Of a stretch of DNA of 22,537 bases, positions 1 through 7,208 are shown one piece after another (within the stretch, counting starts at the first letter, position 1; the number at the start of each line of letters is the position of its first letter). A program made the translations under genes and the position numbers. The notes beneath the pieces are model-generated. The model saw only the letters and a list, made by a program, of their open reading frames with translations. It ran no database searches and was not told where the DNA came from. Origin of the DNA: a virus; IMG/VR virus record IMGVR_UViG_3300043468_000329, positions 1-22,537 of that record, one strand, 5' to 3'.

Positions 1-2
1 AT

Positions 3-686
3 CCAACATGCGCTGATTTTGGAGAGTTAGGAACTTGGCCTAACTGTTATCCACCTGGAGAAAACCCTACAGTAACTCCAGCAGTAACCCCAGAAGTAAC
101 CCCAGGGGTAACACCTGGAGTAACGCCTGGAGTAACGCCTGAAGTAACCCCATCAGTAACACCTGGAGGATTCAGTTTTACTCCAGTGTTTATGAGATCT
201 CTAGCGCCTATGACTAAGGTTAGAATGGCAGACGGATCTTTGAAGGATGCAGAAGATATTTATGTAGGAGATGTGCTTATGTCCGTAGAACTTCCAGGAT
301 TTGCAGACTCTTATACAACAGAAGAACTAATGTCTTGGGTATCAACTCAAAACATAACCGAACTACCTTTGACAACTACGACTGTCAATAAAGTAGAAGT
401 TTATCCTTCTGCACAGGTTATATCTGTAAATGAAGACGTATTTTCTCCAAACCACTTAATCTTAATTAAGAGAGATCAAGAAATATCAATGAAGAAAACA
501 TCAGATCTTCTAATAACAGACTTAGTTTGGGACCTTGAATCAGCGGGATGGAAAGAAATAACACTATTAGAAATACACGATTACAACCACACAGTTATCA
601 CCATAAATTGTGAACCAAATGACTTATTCTTTACACAAGGTGCTTTGACACATGATGGAAATCAATCACAACCTATTCAAGAATAG
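3..686 (+). CDS. C-terminal part of a virion-type protein: VTPx repeat arm plus C-terminal Hint domain (5'-truncated)
   Basis: The reading frame is open from the left edge, so the true start lies outside the window; a GTG at 186 is not needed as a start. The visible part has about 22 residues with two Cys, then eight VTPx units (bases 72-167), then the junction GFSFTP, then a Hint fold beginning at the Ser coded at 198. Hint signatures are block A (SLAPMTKVRMADG, where inteins usually have Cys or Ser first), a block B-like SPNH, and a C-terminal block ending FFTQGALTHDGN. This domain is roughly two-thirds identical to the end of the protein at 9284-10888. Hint domains self-cleave or splice through an ester or thioester at residue 1; whether this one is active is unknown. 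His-Asp replaces the usual terminal His-Asn. Probably a tail or adhesion protein by analogy with its paralogue. Confidence 0.8.
   Translation, partial: PTCADFGELGTWPNCYPPGENPTVTPAVTPEVTPGVTPGVTPGVTPEVTPSVTPGGFSFTPVFMRSLAPMTKVRMADGSLKDAEDIYVGDVLMSVELPGFADSYTTEELMSWVSTQNITELPLTTTTVNKVEVYPSAQVISVNEDVFSPNHLILIKRDQEISMKKTSDLLITDLVWDLESAGWKEITLLEIHDYNHTVITINCEPNDLFFTQGALTHDGNQSQPIQE
72..167 (+). repeat. 12-bp coding tandem repeat, eight VTPx units
   Basis: Eight consecutive 12-base units of the form GTA-ACN-CCN-NNN encode Val-Thr-Pro-x, with x being Ala, Glu, Gly or Ser. The array forms a Thr/Pro-rich linker just before the Hint domain. The phase is kept and third positions vary, so it is under protein-level constraint and is not a CRISPR or simple satellite. 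Confidence 0.9.
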
Positions 687-694
687 TGTATAAT
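687..694 (+). promoter_or_regulatory. Putative -10 promoter element for a leaderless transcript
   Basis: TGTATAAT follows directly on the TAG stop of the upstream gene and ends 7 bases before the ATG at 702. This places the expected transcription start on or one base before the start codon. No -35 box or Shine-Dalgarno sequence is seen. Confidence 0.55.
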
Positions 695-701
695 TTTATA
701 T

Positions 702-947
702 ATGACAAGTCGTATAGAAAAAATAAAAGAAATAATTGAAGCCAATAAAGCATCAGCAGTAGGCCCATTAGACATATTAAATCCAAATACAGAGTGGGTA
801 GACGATGATTTATATAATGAAAGGTATTCCTTATGCCTATCTTGTCCAGAATTAATAAATTTAACAAAACAGTGTAAAAAATGTGGCTGTTTCATGACGG
901 TAAAGAGTAAGATGAAGATAGCAACATGTCCGCTAGGAAAATGGTAA
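702..947 (+). CDS. Small Cys-rich (zinc-ribbon-like) conserved phage protein
   Basis: An 81-residue protein. The N-terminal half is charged and helical. The C-terminal half carries CxxC, CxxCxC and a final Cys before PLGKW, six cysteines in about 33 residues, which suggests zinc binding. I recall similar short proteins next to glycosyltransferase or structural genes in other phages, but cannot name a function. It has no Shine-Dalgarno sequence; the start is set by a -10 box abutting the ATG. Its TAA overlaps the ATG of the next gene (TAATG), so the two are probably translationally coupled. Confidence 0.75.
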   Translation: MTSRIEKIKEIIEANKASAVGPLDILNPNTEWVDDDLYNERYSLCLSCPELINLTKQCKKCGCFMTVKSKMKIATCPLGKW

Positions 948-1639
948 TGACTATTGAAGAAAACCCATCAACTATTGCATGGGTAACCTTGACAAATGGA
1001 AGAAAAGAATATTTTGAAAAATCAAGACCTTCTTGGTACCAAAAAATGCATGGAAATATAGTTGAAGAGATAATCGTTGACACTTCAGGAGATTCTGAGT
1101 ATTTTGATTGGCTAACAAAAAATTACCCTAGCGCTAAAGTTATTCCATTAGGCAAAACAAGTTTAAGTTATGCAAAATCTGTAAAGTTTTTGCTTGATGT
1201 ATGTTCATCAATAGATTGTGACTATATATTTCATTTAGAAGATGATTATATTTTAGAAAAAGACATTGTTCTTGAGGATGCAATTGATATATTAAAAGAA
1301 AACGAAAATATTGTTCAGGTTCATTTTATAAGACAGCCATGGATTCAAGAAGAAATAGATGCAGGAAGTGTTTTAAACTATTGCAAAGGTTTTGGTATTT
1401 CTATGGATGAAAAACAAAACAGCAAATCTTCGTGGGTTGAGCATACTTGTTATTTTACATTTGGACCAAACATATATAAAAAAGATCTTGTGTTTACGCA
1501 ATGGAATACAGATAAAGACCCAGAACTAGAATTTTACAGAGTTTTAATATCAAATAAAAATAAAACTGCAACATTTGGAAAACTTGATGATCCAAATATT
1601 GTAACGCACATAGGTCACTATAGGTTGGGAACAAAATGA
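947..1639 (+). CDS. Glycosyltransferase-like protein (GT-A fold, family 2-like)
   Basis: About 230 residues from the ATG at 947, chosen because AGGAAA lies 6 bases upstream and the ATG overlaps the previous stop; an in-frame ATG at 926 would add seven residues but has no ribosome site. The N-terminus reads as a beta strand (STIAWVTLTNGR) and the centre has YIFHLEDDYIL, an acidic cluster at about residues 98-100 like the metal- and nucleotide-sugar-binding DxD of GT-A enzymes. The likely role is transfer of a sugar from a nucleotide donor to a virion or host glycan; donor and acceptor cannot be read. The end overlaps the next start by four bases (ATGA), so it is co-translated with the GT61/JmjC-like gene. 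Confidence 0.65.
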   Translation: MTIEENPSTIAWVTLTNGRKEYFEKSRPSWYQKMHGNIVEEIIVDTSGDSEYFDWLTKNYPSAKVIPLGKTSLSYAKSVKFLLDVCSSIDCDYIFHLEDDYILEKDIVLEDAIDILKENENIVQVHFIRQPWIQEEIDAGSVLNYCKGFGISMDEKQNSKSSWVEHTCYFTFGPNIYKKDLVFTQWNTDKDPELEFYRVLISNKNKTATFGKLDDPNIVTHIGHYRLGTK

Positions 1640-3237
1640 TAAAATTAACATGTGATAATTTAAAACAAGAAAAGTTTCTAGATTATGAGTTTGACGCAAT
1701 AGAGATAAATAATTTTTCTGTAAAAAATGATAAAAGTAAAAAGATTTTTGTTCCTGGGGAGACATACTTATTTCCAACATATTCTGCATACGGACACTCT
1801 CTTGTAGACGTATATGCACAGTTTAAAGTTCTTCAATTAAAGTATAAAGACATTAAACCATTCTTCTATGAGCAAAGCGAAAAAGGCTATTTGTTTAATG
1901 AAAGAATATTAAAAGATCAAATGTTTATGTTAGGGTACAGTGATGCAGAAGTATTAGACATATCAAAAGGTAATTATGTTTTTGAAAAAGTTATAATGTT
2001 TTTTGATATGAATAATACATTCCCAGAAGACTTTTATTCTAAAAATGGAGCCACAAGAAGTTCTCACTACTTCCCATTTTGCAACTGCTATAGAGGAACA
2101 GAGCCTTGCGGAGAAAGTAAATATTTTAAGTATAACTATTTAGCAATAGATATGCTAAAAGAAAGTTTTAAAGAATGGTTTAAAACTGAAAAAACGGAAA
2201 AGTTTTTTATTTCAAGAGAAAGATATAACAAAAAATATCAAGATCAAATAAAATACTATTCACAAAAAGCAGTTTTGTCAGATCAAGAAAAACTTATGTA
2301 TCATATTGCAAAAACCAGGTCTACAGAAAAAGAAAAATATATAGAACAACTATTTAGGGAAAATGGATACAAAATTATATATGCAGAAGACTATACCCTA
2401 AAGCAGCAAGTTAAACTTTTTAGTTCTGCAAAAGTTATTGCAAGCGTTTCAGGTACTGGACTTTTTAATACCTTCTGGTGTGACAAACAGACAAAGGTGT
2501 TTGAGATTTTAGCAGTTCCAGAATATAAGTATCACTACAAGGAGTTTGCAGAGCACTCTGGAACAGATCATTCATATATTGATGTTATTTCTCTTTCTAC
2601 TGAAGACTCTATTAAAAAAATCCAAGAATCTTTAGATCAAAACCTATTAAGAACTGAATTAGAAAATATTGATATGGATATCGTAAGACAGGCTATTGCA
2701 GAAAATAGAATTCATATTTTTAAGAATGTGTTTCCCAAGAGACCATCATGGGACACTCTTATGTCAGTTACTTCTAACTATGTTGAACAAGACTTAGAAA
2801 AGTTTCCAGAGAGGTCATACCTCTTAAATGATTTTGTTGAGGGCGAATCTTCTGACATGAGACTAAAATGTAGATTTTGGTCAAGGATGGCATTTCAGTT
2901 ATATGATCCAGAAGATGCGTACATGTCAATAATCCCAGAACTAGAACCAGTAACTGCTTGGGCTCTTTCTGAGTATGGCTCAGACATTTATACTGGAAAC
3001 TTTGGTTTAATATCTTTGATGAAAAACAGGGGAGTAGTTGGAAGCAAGCATAGAGACTATGTTGATCAGTTCCAGTGGGTAGTTAAAGGTGAAATGATTT
3101 GGCGTACTGGAGAGAACTTAGAAAATGAAGACCATGCAGTAGAGGGCGACTTTATCTTTGTTCCTAAAAATCTTGCTCACGAAGTTGAGACGACAAAGGC
3201 TCCAAGAGCAGCAATTAACCTTATTTTAAGAAACTAA
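1636..3237 (+). CDS. Two-domain protein: GT61/DUF563-like glycosyltransferase + C-terminal JmjC/cupin-like oxygenase domain
   Basis: A 533-residue protein. Residues about 35-330 resemble the GT61/DUF563 family: a YGHSLVD segment, FFISRERY near 190-200, KIIYAEDYTLKQQVKLFSSAKV, then SVSGTGLFNTFWC (about 270-282) and VFEILAVPEYKYH. Residues about 385-533 read as a double-stranded beta-helix: KHRDYVDQFQWVVKGEMIW gives a possible His472-x-Asp474 iron pair, followed by GDFIFVPKNLAHEV with the distal His515. That pattern suits a JmjC/cupin_8-type Fe(II)/2-oxoglutarate oxygenase. The pairing could couple glycosylation and hydroxylation of one target. The start overlaps the upstream stop (ATGA). The gene ends four bases before a hairpin shared with the convergent lysozyme gene. 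The GT61 call is firmer than the oxygenase call. Confidence 0.65.
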   Translation: MIKLTCDNLKQEKFLDYEFDAIEINNFSVKNDKSKKIFVPGETYLFPTYSAYGHSLVDVYAQFKVLQLKYKDIKPFFYEQSEKGYLFNERILKDQMFMLGYSDAEVLDISKGNYVFEKVIMFFDMNNTFPEDFYSKNGATRSSHYFPFCNCYRGTEPCGESKYFKYNYLAIDMLKESFKEWFKTEKTEKFFISRERYNKKYQDQIKYYSQKAVLSDQEKLMYHIAKTRSTEKEKYIEQLFRENGYKIIYAEDYTLKQQVKLFSSAKVIASVSGTGLFNTFWCDKQTKVFEILAVPEYKYHYKEFAEHSGTDHSYIDVISLSTEDSIKKIQESLDQNLLRTELENIDMDIVRQAIAENRIHIFKNVFPKRPSWDTLMSVTSNYVEQDLEKFPERSYLLNDFVEGESSDMRLKCRFWSRMAFQLYDPEDAYMSIIPELEPVTAWALSEYGSDIYTGNFGLISLMKNRGVVGSKHRDYVDQFQWVVKGEMIWRTGENLENEDHAVEGDFIFVPKNLAHEVETTKAPRAAINLILRN

Positions 3238-3240
3238 AAA

Positions 3241-3266
3241 GCACCTATAGTTTATACCATAGGTGC
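3241..3266 (-). terminator. Intrinsic terminator between convergent genes
   Basis: A perfect 8-bp inverted repeat, GCACCTAT / ATAGGTGC, with a 10-base loop. On the minus strand the stem is followed by a T-run (the complement of AAAAA at 3236-3240), so it terminates the lysozyme-like gene well. On the + strand the following bases are only moderately T-rich, so termination of the GT61 gene there is less certain. Confidence 0.75.
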
Positions 3267-3282
3267 CTCTAGTTATTATATT

Positions 3283-3846
3283 TTACTTAGGAAATTTAGC
3301 CATCCAGGACTTAGTTCTTGGAGTAATGCCCTTCCATGAGGACCAGTCTTCTCCACCCTTTGTCATATAATATGCAATCTCTGCATTTTTGACGGGATTG
3401 AATAGTTCAGCATTTGATTCAAGATCAAACTTAGTTCTACGATCAGGACCAAGGTTGTCAATCATATTAATTTGAAACATTCCATAGGATGAGTCTCCAG
3501 TCTTGTGGTTGCCATTAAAAGCCAATGGACGACCATTAGACTCCTTCTTAGCAACTGCCCAAGCAACTACAAGGTCTTTACCCTTGAAGCCTACTAGCGA
3601 AAGGAGTTCCTTTAGTTCCAAATCAGTCAGAGAAACCTTGTTCTCAAAACTCTCTAGTTTTTTTGCCTTAGAAACCAAAAAAACCTCTTTCGAGGCAGTT
3701 TCCGATGTCTGAGCCTGTTCCAGGCTAAGATTGTTTTTTGTATTTAGTTCTGGGGTAGCATTAGCAGCATTAGAAAATACACTGACAAGTGCCACGATAC
3801 TGAGTGTGCTAATGATCTCTTTGTTTCTTTCGATAAATTTAATCAT
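3283..3846 (-). CDS. Secreted lysozyme/SLT-like muralytic protein
   Basis: A 187-residue protein. The start at 3846 is chosen over the longer frame to 3873 because AAGGAGGA (3851-3858) lies just upstream. Residues 1-30 form a Sec-type signal peptide: basic N-region, hydrophobic core ISTLSIVALVSVF, and a likely cut after ANA. A linker to about residue 70 follows, then a lysozyme-like domain with VAWAVAKKESNGR (Glu102 the expected catalytic acid), GDSSYGMFQIN and a late DWSSWKG motif typical of phage and actinobacterial SLT/lysozyme folds. It should cleave peptidoglycan outside the membrane. It is the only minus-strand gene in the window, with its own promoter, operator-like repeat and terminator, and so resembles a moron. 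A signal-peptide endolysin or a cell-wall remodelling factor are both possible. Confidence 0.75.
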   Translation of the reverse strand: MIKFIERNKEIISTLSIVALVSVFSNAANATPELNTKNNLSLEQAQTSETASKEVFLVSKAKKLESFENKVSLTDLELKELLSLVGFKGKDLVVAWAVAKKESNGRPLAFNGNHKTGDSSYGMFQINMIDNLGPDRRTKFDLESNAELFNPVKNAEIAYYMTKGGEDWSSWKGITPRTKSWMAKFPK

Positions 3847-3873
3847 AGTTTCCTCCTTAGAAAACAATAACAC

Positions 3874-3895
3874 CTTGGTAGGTGTCTATACCAAG
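3874..3895 (-). promoter_or_regulatory. Operator-like palindrome over the lysozyme promoter start site
   Basis: The inverted repeat CTTGGTA-N8-TACCAAG overlaps the last bases of the -10 box and the predicted transcription start (about 3887) of the minus-strand gene. The position suits a repressor site; in RNA it could also form a small 5'-leader hairpin. Confidence 0.5.
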
Positions 3896-3923
3896 TATAA
3901 CATAATTTTGAGCCAAAAGTCAA
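3894..3923 (-). promoter_or_regulatory. Sigma70-like promoter for the lysozyme-like gene
   Basis: On the minus strand TTGACT (3918-3923) and TATACT (3894-3899) are separated by 18 bases, giving a leader of about 40 bases that carries a strong Shine-Dalgarno sequence. It is the only promoter here with a convincing -35 box, which suggests use by the unmodified host polymerase. Confidence 0.65.
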
Positions 3924-3930
3924 ATCTGGG

Positions 3931-3938
3931 TGTATAAT
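3931..3938 (+). promoter_or_regulatory. Putative -10 promoter element, leaderless or near-leaderless gene at 3948
   Basis: TGTATAAT ends 9 bases before the ATG at 3948, so transcription would begin within about three bases of the start codon. There is no Shine-Dalgarno sequence. It is divergent from the lysozyme promoter. Confidence 0.55.
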
Positions 3939-3947
3939 TATTTTATT

Positions 3948-4472
3948 ATGACCACTTATAATTTTTCTGCCACGGGAGTTAAGTACCCCCTTGAAAACTC
4001 CCCTGTAAACGTACACGGAGACTTTAAAAAACTAGCAGAATCTTTAGATGCAATTCTACCAGCGTATGGCGTATCATATTTCCAGATTGATGTAAATAAT
4101 AATAGCGGATCAGCAATTGATGCAGGAGTTCCAGTTATTGCAACAAATGGAAAAGTAAATGGAAAGGTCACAATTGCAAAAGCCCTTCCATCAACCACTT
4201 CCCCAATATTGGGATTATTGAAAAATAATACAGCAAATAATTCTGATGGAATAGTCGTTGTTGCTGGAGTTATGGAAGGACTAAATACTTCTGGTTTTGC
4301 TGCAGGACAAACACTATATGTTGGTGCATCTGGAGGATTAACCAATGTTAGACCAACAGGAGGATCTGCAGCAGTTGGAATTTGTGCAGTTGCAGATAAT
4401 GTTAATGGAATTGTAATAGTAGAGGCAAAAGGAAACGGTACCTGGGGAGCACTCAGAGACGGTTTGTCGTGA
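3948..4472 (+). CDS. Phage fibre/spike-type structural protein
   Basis: A 174-residue protein starting MTTYNFSATG. A longer frame to 3930 is dismissed because the -10 box would lie inside it. From about residue 45 the chain shows the beta-rich pattern NNSGSAIDAGVPV...TIAKAL...SPILGLLKNNTANNSDGIVVVAGVMEGLNTSGFAAGQTLYVG...VGICA, which I recognise as a recurrent module of phage fibre or capsid-decoration proteins (a small domain repeated in many tail fibres). It likely sits on the virion surface; the exact part is not readable. It is first in the run of fibre-like genes, and its TGA stop provides the TG of the next promoter. Confidence 0.65.
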   Translation: MTTYNFSATGVKYPLENSPVNVHGDFKKLAESLDAILPAYGVSYFQIDVNNNSGSAIDAGVPVIATNGKVNGKVTIAKALPSTTSPILGLLKNNTANNSDGIVVVAGVMEGLNTSGFAAGQTLYVGASGGLTNVRPTGGSAAVGICAVADNVNGIVIVEAKGNGTWGALRDGLS

Positions 4473-4478
4473 TATAAT
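4470..4478 (+). promoter_or_regulatory. Extended -10 promoter overlapping a stop codon, leaderless gene at 4485
   Basis: TGATATAAT is a full TGnTATAAT extended -10. Its TGA is the stop codon of the upstream gene. Six bases separate it from the ATG at 4485, so the predicted +1 is the A of the ATG. Confidence 0.65.
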
Positions 4479-4484
4479 AAACAA

Positions 4485-4874
4485 ATGGCAACTTTTAGAA
4501 ACCAACCCACAGACTCTTACGCATTAGGGGCAGCGCCACCAGAAATTAAATGGACAGTTGTTCGTGGAGACTCAGCAGCATTTCGTGTTTATGTGACTAA
4601 TGATGCAAGACAGCCACTCCTTCTTGAAGACTGGCAAGTTGACATGGATATCTATAGACCTTCAACTGATGATGTAGTTTTAAGTTTAACTCCACAACCT
4701 ATTGAGTTTCAAGACGAAGAAGGAAGTTTTACAGTTACTTTAACATCATCACAATCTCAACTTCTTGAGACAGGAGATATCTTCGATATACAACTCACAG
4801 AACTTCTATCAGAAGGCAGAGTTTGGACGGTAGCCAAAGGCTCAATGGTTATTGTTGAAGACATAACACAGTAA
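4485..4874 (+). CDS. Putative phage structural protein, Ig-like/baseplate-type beta-domain
   Basis: A 129-residue beta-rich protein. The pattern WTVVRGDSAAFRVYVTND...WQVDMDIYRPSTDDVVLSL...GSFTVTLTSSQSQLLETGDIFDIQLTEL...WTVAKGSMVIVEDI resembles small beta-sandwich domains that open phage baseplate or fibre-associated proteins (a polarised or applied property, strand by strand, ending in a GxxxVxxDI element). No catalytic motif is seen. It starts with an ATG immediately after an extended -10 box and has no Shine-Dalgarno sequence. Its TAA overlaps the ATG of the next gene. Family assignment is tentative. Confidence 0.6.
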   Translation: MATFRNQPTDSYALGAAPPEIKWTVVRGDSAAFRVYVTNDARQPLLLEDWQVDMDIYRPSTDDVVLSLTPQPIEFQDEEGSFTVTLTSSQSQLLETGDIFDIQLTELLSEGRVWTVAKGSMVIVEDITQ

Positions 4875-5083
4875 TGCAAACAACTCATCAATTAGCACAC
4901 GGACAAATAAAAGAACTTGACTCAAGGTCTATTCGTATAGATCACATACAGCCAAAAGCGGTTTTACTTGAAGTATTACCTTTTAGAGTTCGCTTTACAA
5001 ACGTAAGTGTGTTTGGATATTCAAAAACAAATCCACCTCCAATCCCACTTCAAGTTATTGGATACAGCAACTATATTCTCTAA
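4874..5083 (+). CDS. Small conserved hypothetical phage protein
   Basis: A 69-residue protein not recognised by function. The start overlaps the previous stop (TAATG), indicating coupling with the 129-residue protein, so a partner or virion role is plausible. The C-terminal half is beta-rich with RFTNVSVFGYS, a PPPIP turn and IGYSNYIL. There is no transmembrane segment or metal motif. Confidence 0.65.
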   Translation: MQTTHQLAHGQIKELDSRSIRIDHIQPKAVLLEVLPFRVRFTNVSVFGYSKTNPPPIPLQVIGYSNYIL

Positions 5084-5101
5084 TTAGATTAATTAAAAGG
5101 G

Positions 5102-5110
5102 TGATATAAT
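5102..5110 (+). promoter_or_regulatory. Extended -10 promoter, leaderless gene at 5117
   Basis: A second exact TGATATAAT, again six bases before an ATG (5117), so the predicted +1 is the first base of the start codon. No -35 box is evident in the AT-rich sequence upstream. Confidence 0.65.
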
Positions 5111-5116
5111 TACCAC

Positions 5117-5563
5117 ATGGCTAAAGTATCAATTCCAGCAGTTAAGAGTCTATTCCAAACTGGAGATAGACCAACTCAAGAAAACTATGAAGATTTAATC
5201 GATACCGCTTCAGCACAGGCAACAGACCTTGGCTCAGCAGGTAATAATGAAAACACAATCACTGGTATTGAGAACGTAACTGTTGTTGATAACTTTGACG
5301 CTACAGTTTGGCGAATGGTCAAGTATATTGTTTCAATATCAAAGACCTCTGCAGGGGACAATAAGTTCTATGCAACCGAACTAACAATTCTCGTTGACGG
5401 TACAAATGTAAATGTCAGCGAATACGGAACAATCGACAATGATGGGAATATTGGCACCATTAATGTCTCTCGCACTGGAAATACCGTGGCCTTAACAGTC
5501 ACTCCAGACCCTGCGATCAAGCCAGTCACAGTTCGTTACGCACGAATTGGACTTAAGGCATAA
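5117..5563 (+). CDS. Tail-fibre-type structural protein with a shared C-terminal beta-module
   Basis: A 148-residue protein. The N-terminus (VKSLFQTGDRPTQENYEDLIDTAS) is a motif seen at the head of phage fibre-like proteins. The C-terminal 85 residues, from WRMVKYIVSISKT to VRYARIGLKA, line up with the last 85 of the following protein (YRSAEYLVKVAY...ITEYGIVGTNG...VTVMGTLLV): a strand with EYLV/KYIV, an LxxD turn, V(S/T)EYG, then NVxLxVT. This repeated domain probably forms a fibre tip or a trimer-closing unit. Its stop is followed by an AAGGAG ribosome site for the next gene 17 bases on, so the two are co-transcribed. Confidence 0.65.
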   Translation: MAKVSIPAVKSLFQTGDRPTQENYEDLIDTASAQATDLGSAGNNENTITGIENVTVVDNFDATVWRMVKYIVSISKTSAGDNKFYATELTILVDGTNVNVSEYGTIDNDGNIGTINVSRTGNTVALTVTPDPAIKPVTVRYARIGLKA

Positions 5564-5580
5564 CTAAGGAGATATAAAAA

Positions 5581-7173
5581 ATGGCAACAGTAAATAAAGA
5601 TTTTAAGATTAAGAGTGGACTCGTCGTTGAAGGCCTACAAGGTACAATCAACGGTGAGGTAATTCTTACAGAAAATGCAGGAGATCAATACATTCTTGAT
5701 TTGATTGGTGGAGAAACACTAGTCAAGTCAGTATCAAACCAGTTTGATGTTTCAGCAGGTGGAGAACTTTCACTTGATCGTACAGTAGTAGATGCTTATT
5801 ATGATGCAGCAGGTTCAGCAGACGATGCAGAGACAGCAGCAAACTCTTACACAGATGGAAGAGAAACAGCAATTACAACTGCTTATGAAGCATACGCAGA
5901 CCAGGCAGAAGTAGACGCTAAGGCTTACACAGACACTCGTGAGACAGCAATTACAACTGCTTATCAGGGATATGCTGACACAGCAGAGGCAGATGCTAAG
6001 TCTTATGCAGATAGCCTTGCACCAAACTATGACCCAGCAGGTTCAGCATCAACAGCACAGTCTAACGCAGAAGATTATGCAGATGCAAAGATTAGCGATG
6101 CAAATGGCACTGCTACAGATAAGGCTTGGTCAGCATACAAGACAAGCACAGAAATTGGTCTTGCACAGGCAGCAGCAGAACAGCATGCAGACGATGCAGT
6201 TGCAGCCCTTGTAGACGGTGCTCCAGCCCTTCTTGACACACTTAATGAGTTGGCTGCAGCATTGGCTGATAATCCAAACTATGCAACTGATGTTGCTAAC
6301 CTTGTTGCAGGCAAGCAGAACAATCTAACTGAAGGCGCAAACATTGATATTACAGACGATGTAATCTCTGTAGTTGGCCTTGATTCAGCAGACATCTCAG
6401 ACTTCAACACAGCAGCAGTTGCAGCAACAGCAGCAGCATACGATATGTATGGTGCAGCAGCAGCAGCACAATCAGCAGCAGAAGACTACGCAGATGGCCT
6501 TGCAATAAACTACGATGCAGCAGGTTCTGCTTTAACAGCACAGACTAATGCTGAATCTTTTGCTACAAATGCAATTAATGATCTTGACACAGACGATATT
6601 GAAGAGGGTGCAACAAACCAATACTTCCTAGATTCTCGTGCCAAGACTTCAGCAGCAGATCTTTTGACTGGTGCAAATCTTACAAATATCACAATCACAG
6701 GATCAGGTGCAGGACTTACTATTACCGCAGAAAACGGTGTAGCAGATTCTACAACTACTGATCTTGCAGAAGGTACAAATAAGTACTTTACAGATGCTCG
6801 TGCTCGTGATGCGGTAGATGGAACAGATCGTTCATTTACTTCTGTTGAGTTAAACTCAGTTGCTAAGCAGATTGCAGCAACACTATCAGCACCTACAGCA
6901 GGAATTCAAGTAGCACACGCCTTCGCAAAGGCTGACTACCGTTCAGCAGAATACCTTGTAAAGGTTGCCTACGGAACACATACTGAAATATCAAAGGTCC
7001 TTTTGACACTTGACTCTTCAGATAACATTGCAATCACTGAATACGGAATTGTTGGAACAAATGGCTCAGCGTCATCAATTTCAGCAGGTATTTCAGGAGC
7101 AAACGTACAACTACAGGTAACAACCGCTAACAATGACTCAACAGTTACTGTTATGGGTACACTTCTAGTTTAA
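5581..7173 (+). CDS. Tail fibre protein with Ala-rich repetitive shaft
   Basis: A 530-residue protein with AAGGAG upstream of the ATG. The N-terminal cap MATVNKDFKIKSGLVVEG is also used by the gene at 7209. Residues about 70-330 are Ala/Asp/Tyr-rich repeats (AYADQAEVDAKAYTD, YDPAGSASTAQSNAEDYAD), likely coiled coil or triple helical. They include a GAPALLDTLNELAAALADNPNYAT unit and the TNxYFxDxRA motif twice, both common in fibre proteins. The last 85 residues match the C-terminal module of the 5117 gene. A host-contact fibre is the likely role. Poly-GCA/CAG runs in the DNA follow from Ala coding. Confidence 0.75.
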   Translation: MATVNKDFKIKSGLVVEGLQGTINGEVILTENAGDQYILDLIGGETLVKSVSNQFDVSAGGELSLDRTVVDAYYDAAGSADDAETAANSYTDGRETAITTAYEAYADQAEVDAKAYTDTRETAITTAYQGYADTAEADAKSYADSLAPNYDPAGSASTAQSNAEDYADAKISDANGTATDKAWSAYKTSTEIGLAQAAAEQHADDAVAALVDGAPALLDTLNELAAALADNPNYATDVANLVAGKQNNLTEGANIDITDDVISVVGLDSADISDFNTAAVAATAAAYDMYGAAAAAQSAAEDYADGLAINYDAAGSALTAQTNAESFATNAINDLDTDDIEEGATNQYFLDSRAKTSAADLLTGANLTNITITGSGAGLTITAENGVADSTTTDLAEGTNKYFTDARARDAVDGTDRSFTSVELNSVAKQIAATLSAPTAGIQVAHAFAKADYRSAEYLVKVAYGTHTEISKVLLTLDSSDNIAITEYGIVGTNGSASSISAGISGANVQLQVTTANNDSTVTVMGTLLV

Positions 7174-7208
7174 TAAAAAATAAAAATAGTTGGAAGAAGG
7201 AGCAGTAA

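Noticed and set aside
72-167. Possible CRISPR or satellite array
   Set aside because: The units are 12 bases with no unique spacers and stay in the coding frame as VTPx.
3237-3948. Possible integration or attachment site around the minus-strand lysozyme gene
   Set aside because: No integrase, tRNA fragment or flanking direct repeat is seen; the inverted repeats are explained as terminator and operator.
3956-4510. Minus-strand 184-residue open frame
   Set aside because: Antisense to the fibre-like gene at 3948, which has a promoter and a recognised domain; Pro/Ala-rich shadow composition.
5939-6214. Gln-rich open frame in the fibre gene (and a similar one at 8299-8496)
   Set aside because: These are out-of-frame readings of GCA/CAG-rich Ala codons in fibre shafts, with no independent start signal.
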